A stretch of 64,000 nucleotides of DNA from positions 186,001 to 250,000 of the forward strand of contig JACGCN010000044.1 of NCBI GenBank assembly GCA_014905825.1, read 5' to 3'. The position numbers and the translations under genes were made by a program. Positions 49,933 through 62,094 of the stretch are shown one piece after another (within the stretch, counting starts at the first letter, position 1; the number at the start of each line of letters is the position of its first letter). The DNA comes from Lyophyllum atratum. Lineage: Eukaryota > Basidiomycota > Agaricomycetes > Agaricales > Lyophyllaceae. The notes under the pieces were generated by a model. That model was not told the DNA's origin. It did not search any database and worked only from the letters and a program-made list of their open reading frames with translations.

Positions 49933-52245
49933 ATTGACTGATCTATTCTTTGGACGTGTCCTGATTCGCGGTTTTTAGTTTGAAGGCGTCGACGATGGAC
50001 CCATTGGAACCGACGTAAGGTTTCTGTCTCTGATGAAAAGCCACAGACTCACCCTCCACCGTTCTAGTCCTATAAACGAGCTGTCTATCGCCCCGCTCCA
50101 TCCAGGTTCTCCGTAGAAATATTACCTCCCACCAAAATAAGTGAGTGCCGTTGACCGGGCATGTACAAAGTATCTGAACCTAGATCCCAGGTGGCAGCTA
50201 CAGCTATGGAATGCGAATCTGCCCCATCTCTCGCAGCGGGGATAGGTCTTCCACATCCTCAGGAAGCTCTCTCGCCGAGTATGATGTCTGGCGGAGATGG
50301 GAAGATTGCTTATCATTCCAGGCATCGATCGAAGAGGAATATCGTCGCATGGCGCGCGCAAAGCGTATACGTCTACAGCGAGGCAAAGGGGTCAAACGCG
50401 ACGGATTTTATAAACAGGATGCCGCCTCCTCCTGGGAATCACTTCCACCAGGCCCTGACCCCAATTCCGTTGGCCGTGACATTCACGATTACATCCCCGT
50501 CCTCACCAAGAAGGGCACTGTCTTCCGCGCAAGTCAGGCTACCATCGACCAACGAGCTGCGGAATTAAAGGCCTTCGTCCAAGAACTTTGGAGGGAGGAC
50601 GTGCCTGCACTCATCGATGAACTCAGAAAAGATCACCTCGTTACTGACTTCTTCGGTTACTGGCGCCGCGACCACGAACTTGCCGAAAAGGAACGGAAGC
50701 AGCGGGCGGGGAGCTCGAAGCCTCGATCGTCTATCACGAGCAGCATCTTCTCCACATATTTCTCCTCGTCGAACTCCAGCATCCAGGACCTTAGTAGCTA
50801 TCCGCAATCGATCGCTACCTCACGGTCGGCTTCGACCTACCGCTCCCCGCGGCAAACGAGTCCCGATTCGGAGGCACCTAGGAACCGAAAGGCAAGCACC
50901 AGCTCTAGTGACGGCTCCCCGTTACCCAGTGGTCGCAGGCGCGCCTATTCTACGGGGTCCTCAAACTTTTCCCCTTCCACGCCTTCTGATAGCAGCCCGG
51001 GTAGCCCTGTCCAGGTTAACATTCCCGTACCTGCTGTCGCTGAAGACGTGCCGACGATCACCTTCGACCATAATCCTCAGTGGCACTCGAGTTATATTCA
51101 CGAGCGTTCTACATCCGCCCTTGCTATTCTTCCTGAAGGTCGAGAGGTGTGTCTCAAGACAGATACTCCGCTCAATCCACCGCCTGTCACTGGCAGGCGA
51201 CGGAAGAGCTCTGCTGGGGACACAAATACAGACCGACATGGCAGGATCTTCCTTTCTCCACCCCTGGCCCCTGATGTTCCTTCTCCGATCGAAGAAGGAC
51301 TGTTGTCATTACGTGCGTCCTGAACATAATTTATATATTCAAATGCGCTGACTCTGCATGTAGCTGATCGCTCTATCCGTGAATCATGGCAAACAATTGA
51401 CTCCGCCTCCTGTATTCTAGACGGCTTCGATTTGACGATGCCAGCCTCCCCCACTCCAACGGAAAACTTTTCTCATCGTGCATCAATGAGCAGTATCGCT
51501 ACCTTCATGACGGATGTCTCGGCTGAGGGCGTTCTGCCGAGGATGGGAGATAGTCCCCCGCTTTCGCCTTCACTTAGCGGCCTTACCCCGAGGTCTCGAA
51601 TCGTATCGGGACCTGTCTCTATTTCAGAATATGACAACGACTGGTCGGATCCCGAAGATGACCTTCTTGACACATTTTTGGCCGGTAAGTCGCTCAGGTC
51701 CCAAACACTCAGAATCTATCACTGATAATCGGTCCATAGACTCGTTCCCTCCGCCATGCTTCGATATTCCACACATTGAAATTCCTCGCGTTATTACCAC
51801 ACCATCCGTGCCAGAAAGCTGCCCCACTACGCCCCTGCGTTCAACCTATCCAAGGGACCAACAACCCACACACTCCTTCCAGCGTGTACCTTCACCCGCA
51901 AAATCCAACTCATTCTCCGTCTCGACTATTTCTTCGATTTCCGACAAACTCGTCATCAAAGCGAAATACAACGATGCGCTTATCGTCCTTCGCGTTCCCA
52001 ACGAGATCCCCTACAAGGATCTGCGCCAGCGTCTCTTCGACAAATTTGTTAGCCAGGAAGGCGTTCCCCTCTCCGACTCCTTCAAGGTCTCCTTCCTGCA
52101 GCCAATCGCAAAGCCCGTCGAGGGATCCTCGGATTCTGAAAATACCATCCTATATCCTGTAACGTCAGAAGCGGACTGGGAGAACGTCGCAGCATGCATC
52201 GAAGGATATAAACTTACACTTCACGTTTTTGACCACACTCCTTGA
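49914..52245 (+). CDS. PX and PB1 domain protein
   Basis: Predicted adaptor with an N-terminal phox (PX) domain that binds phosphoinositides and a C-terminal PB1 domain for heterodimerisation. Exon 1 is only MFHPT (49914-49928), chosen because it is the only frame that joins FEGVDDGPIGTD and SYKRAVYRPAPSRFSVEILPPTK in phase. The PX part includes WRRWEDCLSFQASIEEEYRR and the long membrane-proximal helices TIDQRAAELKAFVQELW and HLVTDFFGYWRR. The middle is a long Ser/Pro/Arg-rich linker. The PB1 part covers the last 95 residues: KLVIKAKYNDALIVLRVPN (strand 1-2 with the basic Lys), YKDLRQRLFDKF and ITSEADWENV-like TSEADWENVAACIEGY. PX plus PB1 occurs in Bem1/Scd2 polarity scaffolds and p40phox, but here no SH3 domain is visible. 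Ends 216 bases before the convergent ARP10 gene. Confidence 0.82.
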
Positions 52246-52461
52246 TCATTTCAATTCTTCGTACCTTGAACAATCCCACAATCCTTCCATTCGACCCATG
52301 TTTTCACCTTCGACTGGAACTTCGGACACTATTTCACCACTGTGCATATACTCACCGCATTAGCATTTCTTTCCAAACATTACAGTTCTTCGGCCATTAC
52401 GAGTGCCTGAACAATACCCAATTATACAGTTCTTTTCTACACAATAAATAGAATGGTTCTG

Positions 52462-54492
52462 CTAAGCCCCGACTTCAGTCTGCGTGGGAACATGAGGTGC
52501 GTTAGCCGTGGGGGCCCCGGCGGGCAAAGGCGTTCGCGTCCAATCAGGAAGAATATTTCTAGCCGCCCGCTCCTCGAAATCGGCAGAGATATCCATGCTT
52601 TGGTCTGGGTCGTTGTTAGTATTGGCTTCATCCCATTTTTCTCGCGCAACCTCAACTCCACCGGTCTTCAGAGATCTGGGCGAAGAAGATTGTCAGCATG
52701 GGGCAATGACCTCAGAAGCGCGACTACTCACCCAGCTAGGGAGCCCCCTACCCACGACAAGGTCGCAGGGGAGAAGGCTGGTGCCTTCCCTGTGTTTGCG
52801 CTTGCTCGAGCTGACATCGGAGGGGGAGGAGCGGGATTGTTGAGGATCGCAAGATAAGGAAGAAGTGGTCGAAGAGATGAATATCGATCATACTGGGGTG
52901 GAACAGGTCTATCAGGTCTCGTGGGTTGTCTGGACGAGGCGGCGGGCGGAGAAAGGGCGCGAATCAACTCTGCATGTAGGCGGGGAATGAACCCAGGTAG
53001 CATGGCGGTTCCGCCGCTCAACAGGATGGAAGACGCAAGTGTTTTGCGAAGGTCGACAGGGACCTACGATGACATGTTGATTGAATGTAATAGAAGAAGG
53101 GATGTAATTTACCTTTAGAAGTGAATCTAGGATCACCTCAGCTGCGCTGCTTTCGTCAACATCACCACCCTCAAACAGCACCTCAGCTGCCCGCTCCCTG
53201 ATCCAACCTGGTACAATCAAGGTGCCACGACCAGTTCCTGATTGTTGCGACGGTGGAGGCATTACGCGCATTTGGAGCTCAGTCGCTGTAGAATGTCTGG
53301 TATACATCGTCGCGAGGGCTTGCAAATGACTTTCTCCGCGGGGTGCATCTGCAGGATGAACGCGAGGGTTTGATACGACAGAGAATTCGGAGGACGATTC
53401 ACGGTGGGAAGACATATTGCTATCACGTTCGGTGTGCGAGTACTCAGATTCGGATTGAGTGGTATCGCTTGGAGGGACGTCGATTTCAGATCCATCGTCT
53501 TCGCCTGGCATAGTTTCTCGGGCATCCATAGGTACTCCAAGAACATCGCCAACGAAACAACATCGTGTTTTGATCTCTTCAACAACAGAATCTGGAAGAA
53601 CGTCTTGCGGTACGCGAGTTGCCCGGTTGGCGGCGGGTATATTGACGGCAGCACTTAAAGATGTCGGAGGAGGGAGATATGTACCGAAAAGAAGAAGTAA
53701 GGCACGCAAATGAGATGTTAGTCGTGCCCCTGCTAACGGAGTGGTCCGAAGATGAGGATATAACGGCCTTGCAGCAAATATCTATGCTGCATCAGCGGAA
53801 TATTAGTGAGACTAACGAGATGCATACCGGCAATGCGACTGATTCCAAATGACCGCAGTCCAATACAAGCCCGGTTATTCGTCCAACAGCAAAGAGGGAG
53901 AGAAGGTGGCTTGGCGCGAACGAGACAGAAGGCACCTACATTTCATCCATGACTGAATTAAGGATATCAATGCAGCTAAACACATACGTGGTTTTCAAAG
54001 AGAATTCGCGCCATTATATCTTTTATGTATAGTGGTAACAGAGGGTGTTCTACCAATATGACTTTACGCGCTTTAGGGTCTGTGAGAAGTGAACTTCGCT
54101 ACCTTTGAGCAGGTTTTAGTCATTTTATAAAGCTGGACTCACTCGTGGAAGACTGATCTAAGACAAGTCTGCAGATTGATCTCCAGCAACTTCTCTTCCT
54201 CTGCGCGCTCCGCTAAGTCGGTGGCTCTTCGAAGATTCCACAGGGATACTCCAGACCTTCCACCTGCTAGGAATACGTCCCGAGGACGGCCTTCACCACT
54301 AAAGCCAACCTTCCATATTCGAGAACCGGGATCGATGATAACCCGATCTTCAACGCCATAGAGTGAGTGCCTCCTTGTTGTCGCGTAGTGCGGGGACGCT
54401 TGAATAGTTTGCGAAGCTGCCACCCGACTTGTCGCTGGAGTCGTTGGAGTAAAGGAAGCCTTTCCCCGTGGCGTTGTTGGTGGACCAGACAT
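52462..54492 (-). CDS. ARP10: Actin-related protein 10 (dynactin pointed-end subunit)
   Basis: Actin-fold protein of the Arp10/Arp11 type, which caps the pointed end of the dynactin filament used by dynein. Start ATG 54492 (MSGPPTTPRGKASFTPTTP) begins with a disordered lead. Then comes the actin-like first strand RVIIDPGSRIWKVGFSGEGRP. Later blocks are DPKARKVILVEHPLLPLYIKD, LLSLFAVGRITGLVLDCGHLES (the actin phosphate-2 region), LTSHLRALLLLFGTYLP and SVVEEIKTRCCFVGDV. Further on lie LIVPGWIRERAAEVLFEGG and LASSILLSGGTAMLPGFIPRL (the actin GG adenosine-type motif), and the end is LPDWTRTPLPAGAP. A polar insert (SESEYSHTERDSN) and a proline-rich stretch (NNPAPPPPMS) make it longer than actin. 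Short introns join in frame. Divergence from actin is high, as usual for Arp10, so nucleotide binding is not assured. Confidence 0.82.
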
Positions 54493-54811
54493 CGACAATG
54501 TCGACCTTTGAGTTGTCAACGCGTCTGGCACTGGTGGCGGCAGAGATCAAAGCAATATTGTAGTCACGTGTAATGAATTTAGTGACGAGCTCGGAGTCGG
54601 GAACCTAAACGACGTAGAAACTCTTTTCCAAGATAGTTACAGCGCGGGGAATTAGAGGTTCACAGTAAAGGCAACATGTCGCAACCGCTTGCCTCGAATA
54701 GAGGCTATCCCTGCTTACAGTGCGGCCGGCCAAATACATGTACAATAAGCATTAGAGCTCATCTTTATTCAGTCTGAGGATACAGCGGTACAATACATCG
54801 TGCGCATGTCA
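54493..54811. other. Intergenic region
   Basis: About 320 bases between the ARP10 start and the end of the carrier gene, both on the minus strand. No further gene was seen. Confidence 0.35.
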
Positions 54812-56104
54812 TTAACGTGCGGTAACGCGTGCAGCCATTATCATGATACCAAGCGCCCAATGCTCAAATTGTTCTTTGGACATGAACAACAGGGCTTGTG
54901 AAAGAACTGCTTTGGTGATTTGCGCTTGCATTCCCTGCATGTTCCCATGAATAATAATGATCTGTTAACGACATGAAGTGCTGACCTGGTACCAGCCCAC
55001 AAAGCCTTCCTTCTTCAATACGCGACCAAGTATTTGTATTGCGCCAACATGTCGGGTATTTGCGTGGTGAGGGGTATGGGGCAGACTCTGTTGCCCATCC
55101 TCAGAATCCGCACTGCGAGCCTGGATTCGCACTTTCGCCATAATATATGGATATGTGACCTTGATAATGATAGTTTGATTGGAAACGCGATATCATGGGA
55201 GGGCAAAACTCACGACGGTGGCAAGGGTTTTGCTAATGGCTCCGATAATAAATGATAGCAAGGGTGATAATTTTGTGCCCGATGCTGCTTTTGCTTGCGC
55301 ATGAAGAATCAAGCTTTTCACCCTCTCGAAAACGCCATATGTAATGGCAGGGTTAACAGTTAGGACCAGGCCTGGTTTGATACCTAACCAGAGTCCGGAC
55401 ACGCCTTCCTCTTCAATGATTTCGCGAGCAACCCCTAAGAATGAATCGTCATTTGACTCCCCAGAGTTATCATTTGGTCGGCCAACTTGTTGCCTCGTTG
55501 CAATCACGGACACCGGGATTGTAAAGATCTGTGCAAGAGCACCGGCTAGAGCACCTATGAGAAGCTCCGCTACGGTGGAAAGTGGCGGTAATGTGGACCC
55601 TACAGGCAGCTTTCGTGTCCGTCGACTGATGTAGGAGTTCCTAACAAAGGAGTAGAAGAAAAAGTATGCGTATTCTAGGTCCCAGAGGTAAGCACTATCG
55701 TTATAGGATAGAAAAAGGTGAACGCACGCATTGAAAAGGTGTTGAGCATTGTTGCACCAAACCCTCGATAGAGTCCACGAAGGCCATCAGTTTTGTATAT
55801 CCGGATTAAGACGGCCAGCATCGAGAGGTTATCTTTCCCTTTTCCCTTTCCATTGGACGGAAGGGCTTGAATCCGTGTTTTAGCGCTACGGTACAGTCAA
55901 TCCATCAGAAGGAGAAACTGACAACTTCAGAACATACACATCTAGAGGGTATACAACACTGCAAGGTGAGATGACATTAGTTGGACGAGGGCGAGAACCA
56001 AGCAATGTGGCTGCTCACGCTGTACTAAAGCAGCCTCCTAAAGCCCCAGCCAAGGCTGCTCCGAACGGCGTCAACTTCTGCACAGGTTTTGATTGGGCTG
56101 CCAT
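54812..56104 (-). CDS. Mitochondrial-carrier-family protein, PMP47/ANT1-like peroxisomal
   Basis: Six-helix solute carrier of the mitochondrial carrier family, most similar in layout to peroxisomal adenine nucleotide carriers (Pmp47, yeast Ant1), which import ATP for fatty-acid activation. Start ATG 56104: MAAQSKPVQKLTPFGAALAG, then LGGCFSTA, a join to ISYPLDVAKTRIQAL (repeat 1 PxDxxKxR), and GLRGLYRGFGATMLNTF. Repeat 2 begins TVAELLIGALAGALAQIFTIP and has GVSGLWLGIKPGLVLTVNPAI. Repeat 3 begins SFIIGAISKTLATVVTYPYIM with AKVRIQARS, the altered third signature seen in peroxisomal members. The C-terminus is GMQAQITKAVLSQALLFM. A loop rich in charged residues (ALPSNGKGKGKDN) lies in repeat 1. 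Stop at 54812. Confidence 0.82.
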
Positions 56105-56326
56105 GTGCCGTCGTCAGATAGCAGTACGAGCGGAATGGAAGCAATAAATACAGAGGAATACTGTAGAGAACGGACCCGGCCACGGGCTCACCTGGGGCCG
56201 GAGCATACGACGTTCACCATGTGATTATCTACGACGACATTGCCGTTGGCATCGAACAAACGCACACAATGATGCAAGTCCGAGATCAAGTTGACCCTCG
56301 AGTAAGCAGGCTACCTCCGCGCTCAG
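56105..56326. other. Divergent promoter region
   Basis: Only about 220 bases separate the start of the carrier gene (minus) from that of the methyltransferase (plus), so the promoters must overlap. Confidence 0.4.
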
Positions 56327-57448
56327 ATGTCTTCAGGAAACGCGAACTTTCCTGAAAAATTGGATATTTCACCGTCCATCTATCCCGAAGATAAGTGCAG
56401 AAGTTCCAAAAGTGACTCGGACTCGGACGTTGTCTTCGGATATGTGGCTCAACGCGAGGCCATTGAGAAATATGGCATCGCTGGCAGAATCTGGTAAATC
56501 AACCTGCCCCGGGGTGCATAAATATCCCTGATCATAATCTTACAGGGAAGCAGCGTATACGCTCAGTATATATGCCAATCCACCATCCAGTATGCAGTTC
56601 GATCCGCCCTTTGCCGCCCCTTCATCAAGCTCTCCATTCGATTGTCCCTTTACCATCCTGGAGCTTGGTTCCGGAGCGGGGATGACCAGTTTTCGAATCG
56701 CAGAAACCCTATGTGGACAAGACCTTTTGATTGTTACTGATCTTCCAGAGGTATGATTAGCCAACTAATCGATCTCTGCAACTCACTGTCCAAGCCATCG
56801 TTGCAAGGTTTGCCCCTTGCTCGAAAATAATCTCAAAGCATGCGCGTTATCGACGTTTCCTGATGGTCCTCTGGAGTCCTTGATATTCGTGAGACCACTC
56901 CCTTGGGGCGAAGAGTCTTATGGCGCAAACATCGCATCAGAGCTTCTCACCCATTCAAGGACACTGACACACGTTATTTGCAGCGATCTCGTGAGTCTCC
57001 AGTGCCTTGTTTTATACTCCTCTATGTAAAATAGCAGGTCTATTTCCCAGAGCTTCTTGCTCCCCTGCTGCGCTCTCTGCTCCAGGTCACCTCCCCGCCT
57101 TTCTCTTCGATAAATGGCGGTGTCACGGTCGTGATATCGTATAAGCTTCGTAGCCTTTCTAAGGAGACACCATTTTGGTCCGCGTTCGGCTTATGGTTTT
57201 CTTTCGAACCCGTCCTCGTTAAAGATTCATTGTCTGGAAATGGCGGTTGGCAACGTTTCGGCGCCTCGTCCGAAGACACAATGTTCATCTTCATTGCGCA
57301 TCGTCGACGGGACTCATACACTTGGAACATACCCGCATATGATGCAGACCTCCTTGCTGGGAGGGGTGCCCTGGGAAACGACTCACCAAAGGCCGACGAT
57401 ACTTTCGAGACTTTGTTGTTCATGGCAATGGATGATTCGGAAGCATAA
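56327..57448 (+). CDS. METTL21-type (family 16) protein methyltransferase
   Basis: Seven-beta-strand S-adenosylmethionine methyltransferase of family 16, whose members methylate lysines of translation factors and chaperones. Start ATG 56327 (MSSGNANFPEKLDISPS). A lead with VVFGYVAQREAIEKYGIAG and RIWEAAYTLSIYANPP matches the family's GxxxW-like entry. SAM motif I is FTILELGSGAGMTSFRIAE, and motif post-I is LIVTDLPEVCPLLENNL. The motif ICSDLVYFPELLAPLLRSL carries the family's acidic-x-x-Tyr/Phe signature. VTVVISYKLRSLSKETPFW follows. Four exons with 50-55-base introns keep all motifs in frame. The C-terminal region (from about 57250) is less conserved and ends AMDDSEA. Target protein unknown; EF1A or eEF2-type lysine methylation is a family-level guess. 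Confidence 0.85.
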
Positions 57449-57484
57449 TATATCTCTGTAGGAATAGAAAGTGATGTTTATAAG

Positions 57485-59080
57485 TCAATGACCATGGTGC
57501 CAGAAACGCTGATTTCCGTTTTCTAGAAACCCCACCGTGTTGTTGTAATCTACGTGCTCTAGCCGCTTGTATCCAGGAGGTATGCTTGACCACGGTATAA
57601 CTCCAGGTGTCTGTTTGGTCGCAATCGCTACTTCCTCTGACAGTAAGACCGTCCGACCGGAGCTACTATCACGTTCGGATGCTCGAAATCCCACTGCTGC
57701 GAAGGGAAGAAGCTCCAAGTGATACTGTTTAACGATCAACGTTCGATATTCAATTACTGTCTGAGGATAGCATCCCTGGTGCTGAGAACTCACTTTGACT
57801 GTGAACCGAGGAAATGCGAAACTGGGCTTCAAACTAGTCGACACTTCGAGTTCTCCGTCTAACTCGCGTTTATGACCCTGTTGTTCCCCAGATGCCCAGA
57901 ACATGGCCTGGCCCAAAGTAGAAAGAAACAAATTATTGGTTCTGCCTATGCTCGTATGCTCTGCCGCGTCAGAACCTATCCCGATGGATCTAACAAGATG
58001 CAATTGAATAGCAGCGGGGCTAGATAAGATGTCGAGCGCCTGTGTGTTCTCGCTGTATAATTTCAACCGGAGCGATAGTGGCGAACCTGGTGCATAGCAG
58101 AGCTTCCCCATCAACACACCCAGAAATCAGGTGAGTTTTAGGTCGATGATAGAGTGCGTAATGGCGAACTGACTGGTGTGGCTATGGCTAGCTAACACGG
58201 GAGGTCAAGCGGTGCCAGAAGACGAAGCATCACAATAACATACTGTGCATTTCACCTCGATTTTCCGAACGTCAAAAAGCGTGCCTCTAAATGTGACTGG
58301 CGCAAGAACTTTCCATCCTTGTGGATCCGCGTCTGGACCACATATCGGCGATAGCTCAGTATACGCTAGTCGCCGAAGTTCAGAAGGAAGGCCCGGCACT
58401 ATCTCCGGAATATAGGCGAAGTTCGTGGACAGCCTGCCATAAGGTCAAATGGTGCATTGTCATGCGTAGGCTGATAATGATGCGGTAACTTAACATGCGT
58501 ACGTCTGGTCTACTTTGAAGGCCCCGCGCTTGACGGTGACCACGAGTCGGTAATCGATATATGCAGGACTTGCTTTCTCAGTGAAATTGGGAGGGAGGCG
58601 ATATGTTTTGCCTTCTTTTCCCTTTACCACAGCCACTGCAACATCTTTGGGGAGCCTGAGCTTGAAGGGCCAGGAATGACGACCATCCAGCTTCGCGGTA
58701 GTCTTTGGAGGGGTCCACAATGTCTCTTCGATCTCCAGAAATCTTATTTCTTCTTGCCCCACTGCTGTGGTACCCGCTTGAATCTTATGTCGAACAATGA
58801 ATATTGACGCCCAAATCTCTTTACCATGAGATAAATGAGTTCTCACCGCTATCGTTATGCCTTTTATAGTCTCAGGCTTGTCTAAATCAAGTTCGACCCG
58901 TCCAGATATCGATTCGCCTTCGCGAAACGCAGGCAGTGATGGTGGCTTGCTCCCGAGGCTCTCGACGAAGATCTGTATCCATTTACGCCCCTTGCTCTCC
59001 AAAGAATACGAGTGCTGCGGCCTTGGGTCGGTGTAACCTGGTGGACTGAGGTGAGAGAATTGCGGTGGGTTCTCAGTCAT
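57485..59080 (-). CDS. Arrestin-like N-terminal domain protein (copy 1)
   Basis: Arrestin-fold protein with the immunoglobulin-like N and C lobes, likely an adaptor for ubiquitin-dependent trafficking or a relative of such adaptors. Start ATG 59080 (MTENPPQFSHLSPPGYTDP); the frame further left has no ATG. Blocks: KWIQIFVESLGSKPPSLPAF, EGESISGRVELDLDKPETIK with GITIAVRTHLSH (typical arrestin strands), SWPFKLRLPKDVAV, LPPNFTEKASPAYIDYRLVV, PDADPQGWKVLAPVTFRG, LCYAPGSPLSLRLKLYSEN. No PPxY motif stands out in the tail, where ARRDC and Art proteins carry their ubiquitin-ligase site. A second gene of the same layout follows at 59423-61055 on the same strand, so the pair looks like a tandem duplication. 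Confidence 0.82.
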
Positions 59081-59422
59081 CAGAGCGATAAGCAAACAAC
59101 CTTGTGAGCGCCGTGTCCATGGAAGGAGGTCTTGAATCGCACGATGACCTACCCATGTGACATTCTAAAGCTGTCATCTCGGCATTTAGCTCAAGAACAG
59201 TGTGCACGCGGGATATGGGTGTGTGAAAGCGGCCGCAGCGCTGACACCTGAAGCACGGAATATGATTAGGTATATATAGACGTAGTGGGGATGGGGGTAA
59301 TCAATACAATGGTATGCCTGGTCTCAATGATAGTGCTACAAAGATAGATGGATGTCAGTCATGATCTGGCATGATGACCAAAGCGATGGGACGGGGTAGC
59401 AATGCAGTGGACGTTATCGTCG

Positions 59423-61055
59423 TCAAAAAACAGCACCAGGCCCGCTGGAAGTGGGGAGAGCATAATAGTCGTGGGATTGTCTTGTCGAGGCGTATGCGGG
59501 AGGTGAATATACGTGTGGCCGTGGGCCCTTTGCATGCATAGTGGCGATTTCCACTGGCTCTGACAAGAGCGAGCGGTTGTCTGAGGTGCAGCGTGGGACG
59601 TTGAAAGGATGTAGAACGACATGGTACTGAGGTGATTTCCGGTCACTTGAGGAAGATGACGACAATAAATGGTCCACTCACAGTGATGCTAAAGTGGCCG
59701 ACGGCTGTTGTTGGTCGCAGATCCTTAGCCAATTTTATCTCCCCTTCCATATGGCGGACACTGGAATGGCTTCGGACACCAGCCGAAGGCCACCACGACG
59801 CAGAGCCTACGTCTTCAACCGTTTCTTGCCAAGCATTGTCGGAGTGCGAGTGTGAATGTTTACTGAAGAACCTAACGCGCCTCTGGAGTTTGGCGACAAT
59901 GGCAGAAGGGGTCGAAAAGAGGTTGAGAATGTCTTCATCAGTGCCTTGTAAGGTCAGGAAGCATGGCAGAACAGTCCCGCGGGTGTAGCATGACTGTCAC
60001 ATATAGTAAATACGACTGCCGATAGTGTGCAATGGGCGAATACTCACGGGTTTGGCGAGTGAAAGCTGTTGGCGGTGAATACCATTAAGTGAGATGCATC
60101 CATAACATAATCCAAGAGACTCACAAGACACTGGACTTCTACTTTGCGACTCCGAGGCATGAGTGCACGAGCGGTAACGGGTCTCATGGACTTCCAGCCA
60201 TCCGGGTCGGAATGAGGACCAACAAGAGGGGTTCCCTGTTGGTAGGCCAGCTGCCGAAGCATGGATGGGGGCTCAGGCCGAGTACTCGGGACGTAACCAA
60301 AGGCGGTTTTGATTCTACGGTAACGAAACACCCTAAGTTTCTGGTACGCCACGATGTGACGCCGTTACTCACTGGCTGTCCGCACGGAGCATCCCTCGCG
60401 ATATGTGGATGGTAAAGTCATACTGGATGCTCGCGATTGTATGTCGCTCTAAAAAGGTCTCAGGCAGATTGCAAGTCTCCATCGATCCTGTACCGTCCGG
60501 GACAGTGACCGTCCGAGGTAAGGATATGGACAGCGGCCATTCACACCGCCCAAGCAGCTTGCTTTTAGATGCACCCTCAGAAGGCGATGGAACCCTAGGG
60601 ACATCTGTAACCTTAGACCATATCGGGAGTGACTGGTTAAGGAATGTGAAAGCATCGCTAGCGTTCGCTCCAGTGATGATACGACCAGTAACCTGTTGAA
60701 TGAGATTGTGAGACGGAAGTAGAGAGTCAGAGGAAGCAATCCGTACCGTCGCTGCGATAGATTGGATGGAGTCGCCCTTGTCAGCGTTGATTTCCAGAGT
60801 GCCGTTGATGTTTTCTTTCTCGAAGAAGGTCGGCAAGGACTTGGAGGACTTGGCGCTGCTGTATAATTTAAGAGTAACCCATGGCCTATTCTTCTCAGCC
60901 AAGAGATAGACATGTTCCGTGGGCTCGCGTCGAACGACAGGCTGGGCAAGAGTATTGCGCCGGGTATAGGGAGGGAGCTCGTCGACAGACTGTGGTACCA
61001 GACCAGGTCTGACAGAGGAGAATCTCCGATAGCGTGGTGGGGACGCGGCGTCCAT
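59423..61055 (-). CDS. Arrestin-like protein (copy 2)
   Basis: Same architecture as its neighbour. Start ATG 61055 (MDAASPPRYRRFSSVRPG). Strands recognised: HVYLLAEKNRPWVTLKLYS, FFEKENINGTLEINADKGD with IQSIAATVRIASSDSLLP, CEWPLSISLPRTVTVPDG, LERHTIASIQYDFTIHISR, then AYQQGTPLVGPHSDPDGWKS, VEVQCLLSLAKP and SCYTRGTVLPCFLTLQGTD. The paired blocks DPDGWKSMRPVTARAL here and DPQGWKVLAPVTFRGTL in copy 1 show common descent, but overall identity is modest, so the duplication is old. It ends Ser/Tyr/Pro-rich (HDYYALPTSSGPGAVF) with no PPxY. Role in the cell is inferred from the fold only. Confidence 0.82.
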
Positions 61056-61095
61056 GAACGAAGAGGCACAAGAACTCAGAGTGGGGCCAGCCACG

Positions 61096-61103
61096 CTATA
61101 TAA
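61096..61103 (-). promoter_or_regulatory. TATA-like box upstream of arrestin-like copy 2
   Basis: The sequence around GCTATATAAG sits 40-50 bases upstream of the ATG at 61055. It reads as TATATAG on the gene's own strand, so it is a candidate core promoter element. Confidence 0.35.
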
Positions 61104-62094
61104 GAGTGTTAGATGCAGGGACAAAAACAAAGTAGTGTCTAAATCGGGAGGCGGTCCGTGGGATATGGAAGGAAAGGGACAATTGAGGGCAAGAGCGGGG
61201 ATAGTCCATTTTGAGGACAAGCAGGGCCACGGATTCGGTATGGCCCATTTGCGTCCGGTGCATCTTTGCGTTTTGAGAACAAGGAATGACCTCTCTTTGG
61301 AAGTGCTGTCGCGTAATGGCCATCACGTGACCGCCGCGTGTTCAGAAATACAATAAACGTCGTTCCGCTTCCGTCAACGATGAGCCTGTTTATCTGCTGA
61401 CTGCGCCAGCAGCTGTCAGTAAGAACAATAGACGATTGCATCTTTGCTTGCAGAAGCAATCCGCTACTGGTACTCAGTATGACAGGAGTATGGCTATTTT
61501 CGCCATTGGCGCCTGATGTGGTTCATCGCCTCCAAGGACTAAATAGACTGAAACGATGTAATGGCAATATATCGTCATGGTTTGCAGACAAAGAATAGAT
61601 GCAGTCTCCTACCAAGCTCCAATAGGTCCTTACGAACGACTCATTGTATGCCTTGATGTTCTGTTGAAGTGTTTAGATGAATCTCCTGGTGTTGTACGTG
61701 ATCTGGTCATTCACATCACAATAACTGTCTGTTCGAAGTGCGCGCGAGAGCGAAGGCATTGAAAAATTAGAAAAAAATACTGAAAAAACATGTTAGCAGG
61801 AGGAATGTATAGTTAACGGGAGACTTGCTGGACCTCGATACGGAAGTGAGCAACGGGAGACGTTGGCTCTCATCGACTAGGTAAATGACATCTGCGATTG
61901 AATTGTTTTGGATTCAGGATGCCGGCACCTAGGGACAGCCATCACGCCCATAATTGCGAGTATTCGGCATATCCTTCGACGCCAGGGGCTCTGGGGCCTG
62001 GGCTGGTTCTGGGATTGACGTGATGGCTCAAAGCAAACCAAGGACAATTGCCGTTAGACTTGCGAAGATTCGAAGAGCTTGATCATGGGTAGTC
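61104..62094. other. 1 kb intergenic region, no gene seen
   Basis: Only short frames occur (such as 61577-61762 on the plus strand), without motifs. The left side belongs to the promoter of the arrestin-like copy 2. Confidence 0.4.

Noticed and set aside
60449..61069. Minus-strand frame of 206 codons
   Set aside because: Alternate frame of arrestin-like copy 2; the other frame has the arrestin strands.
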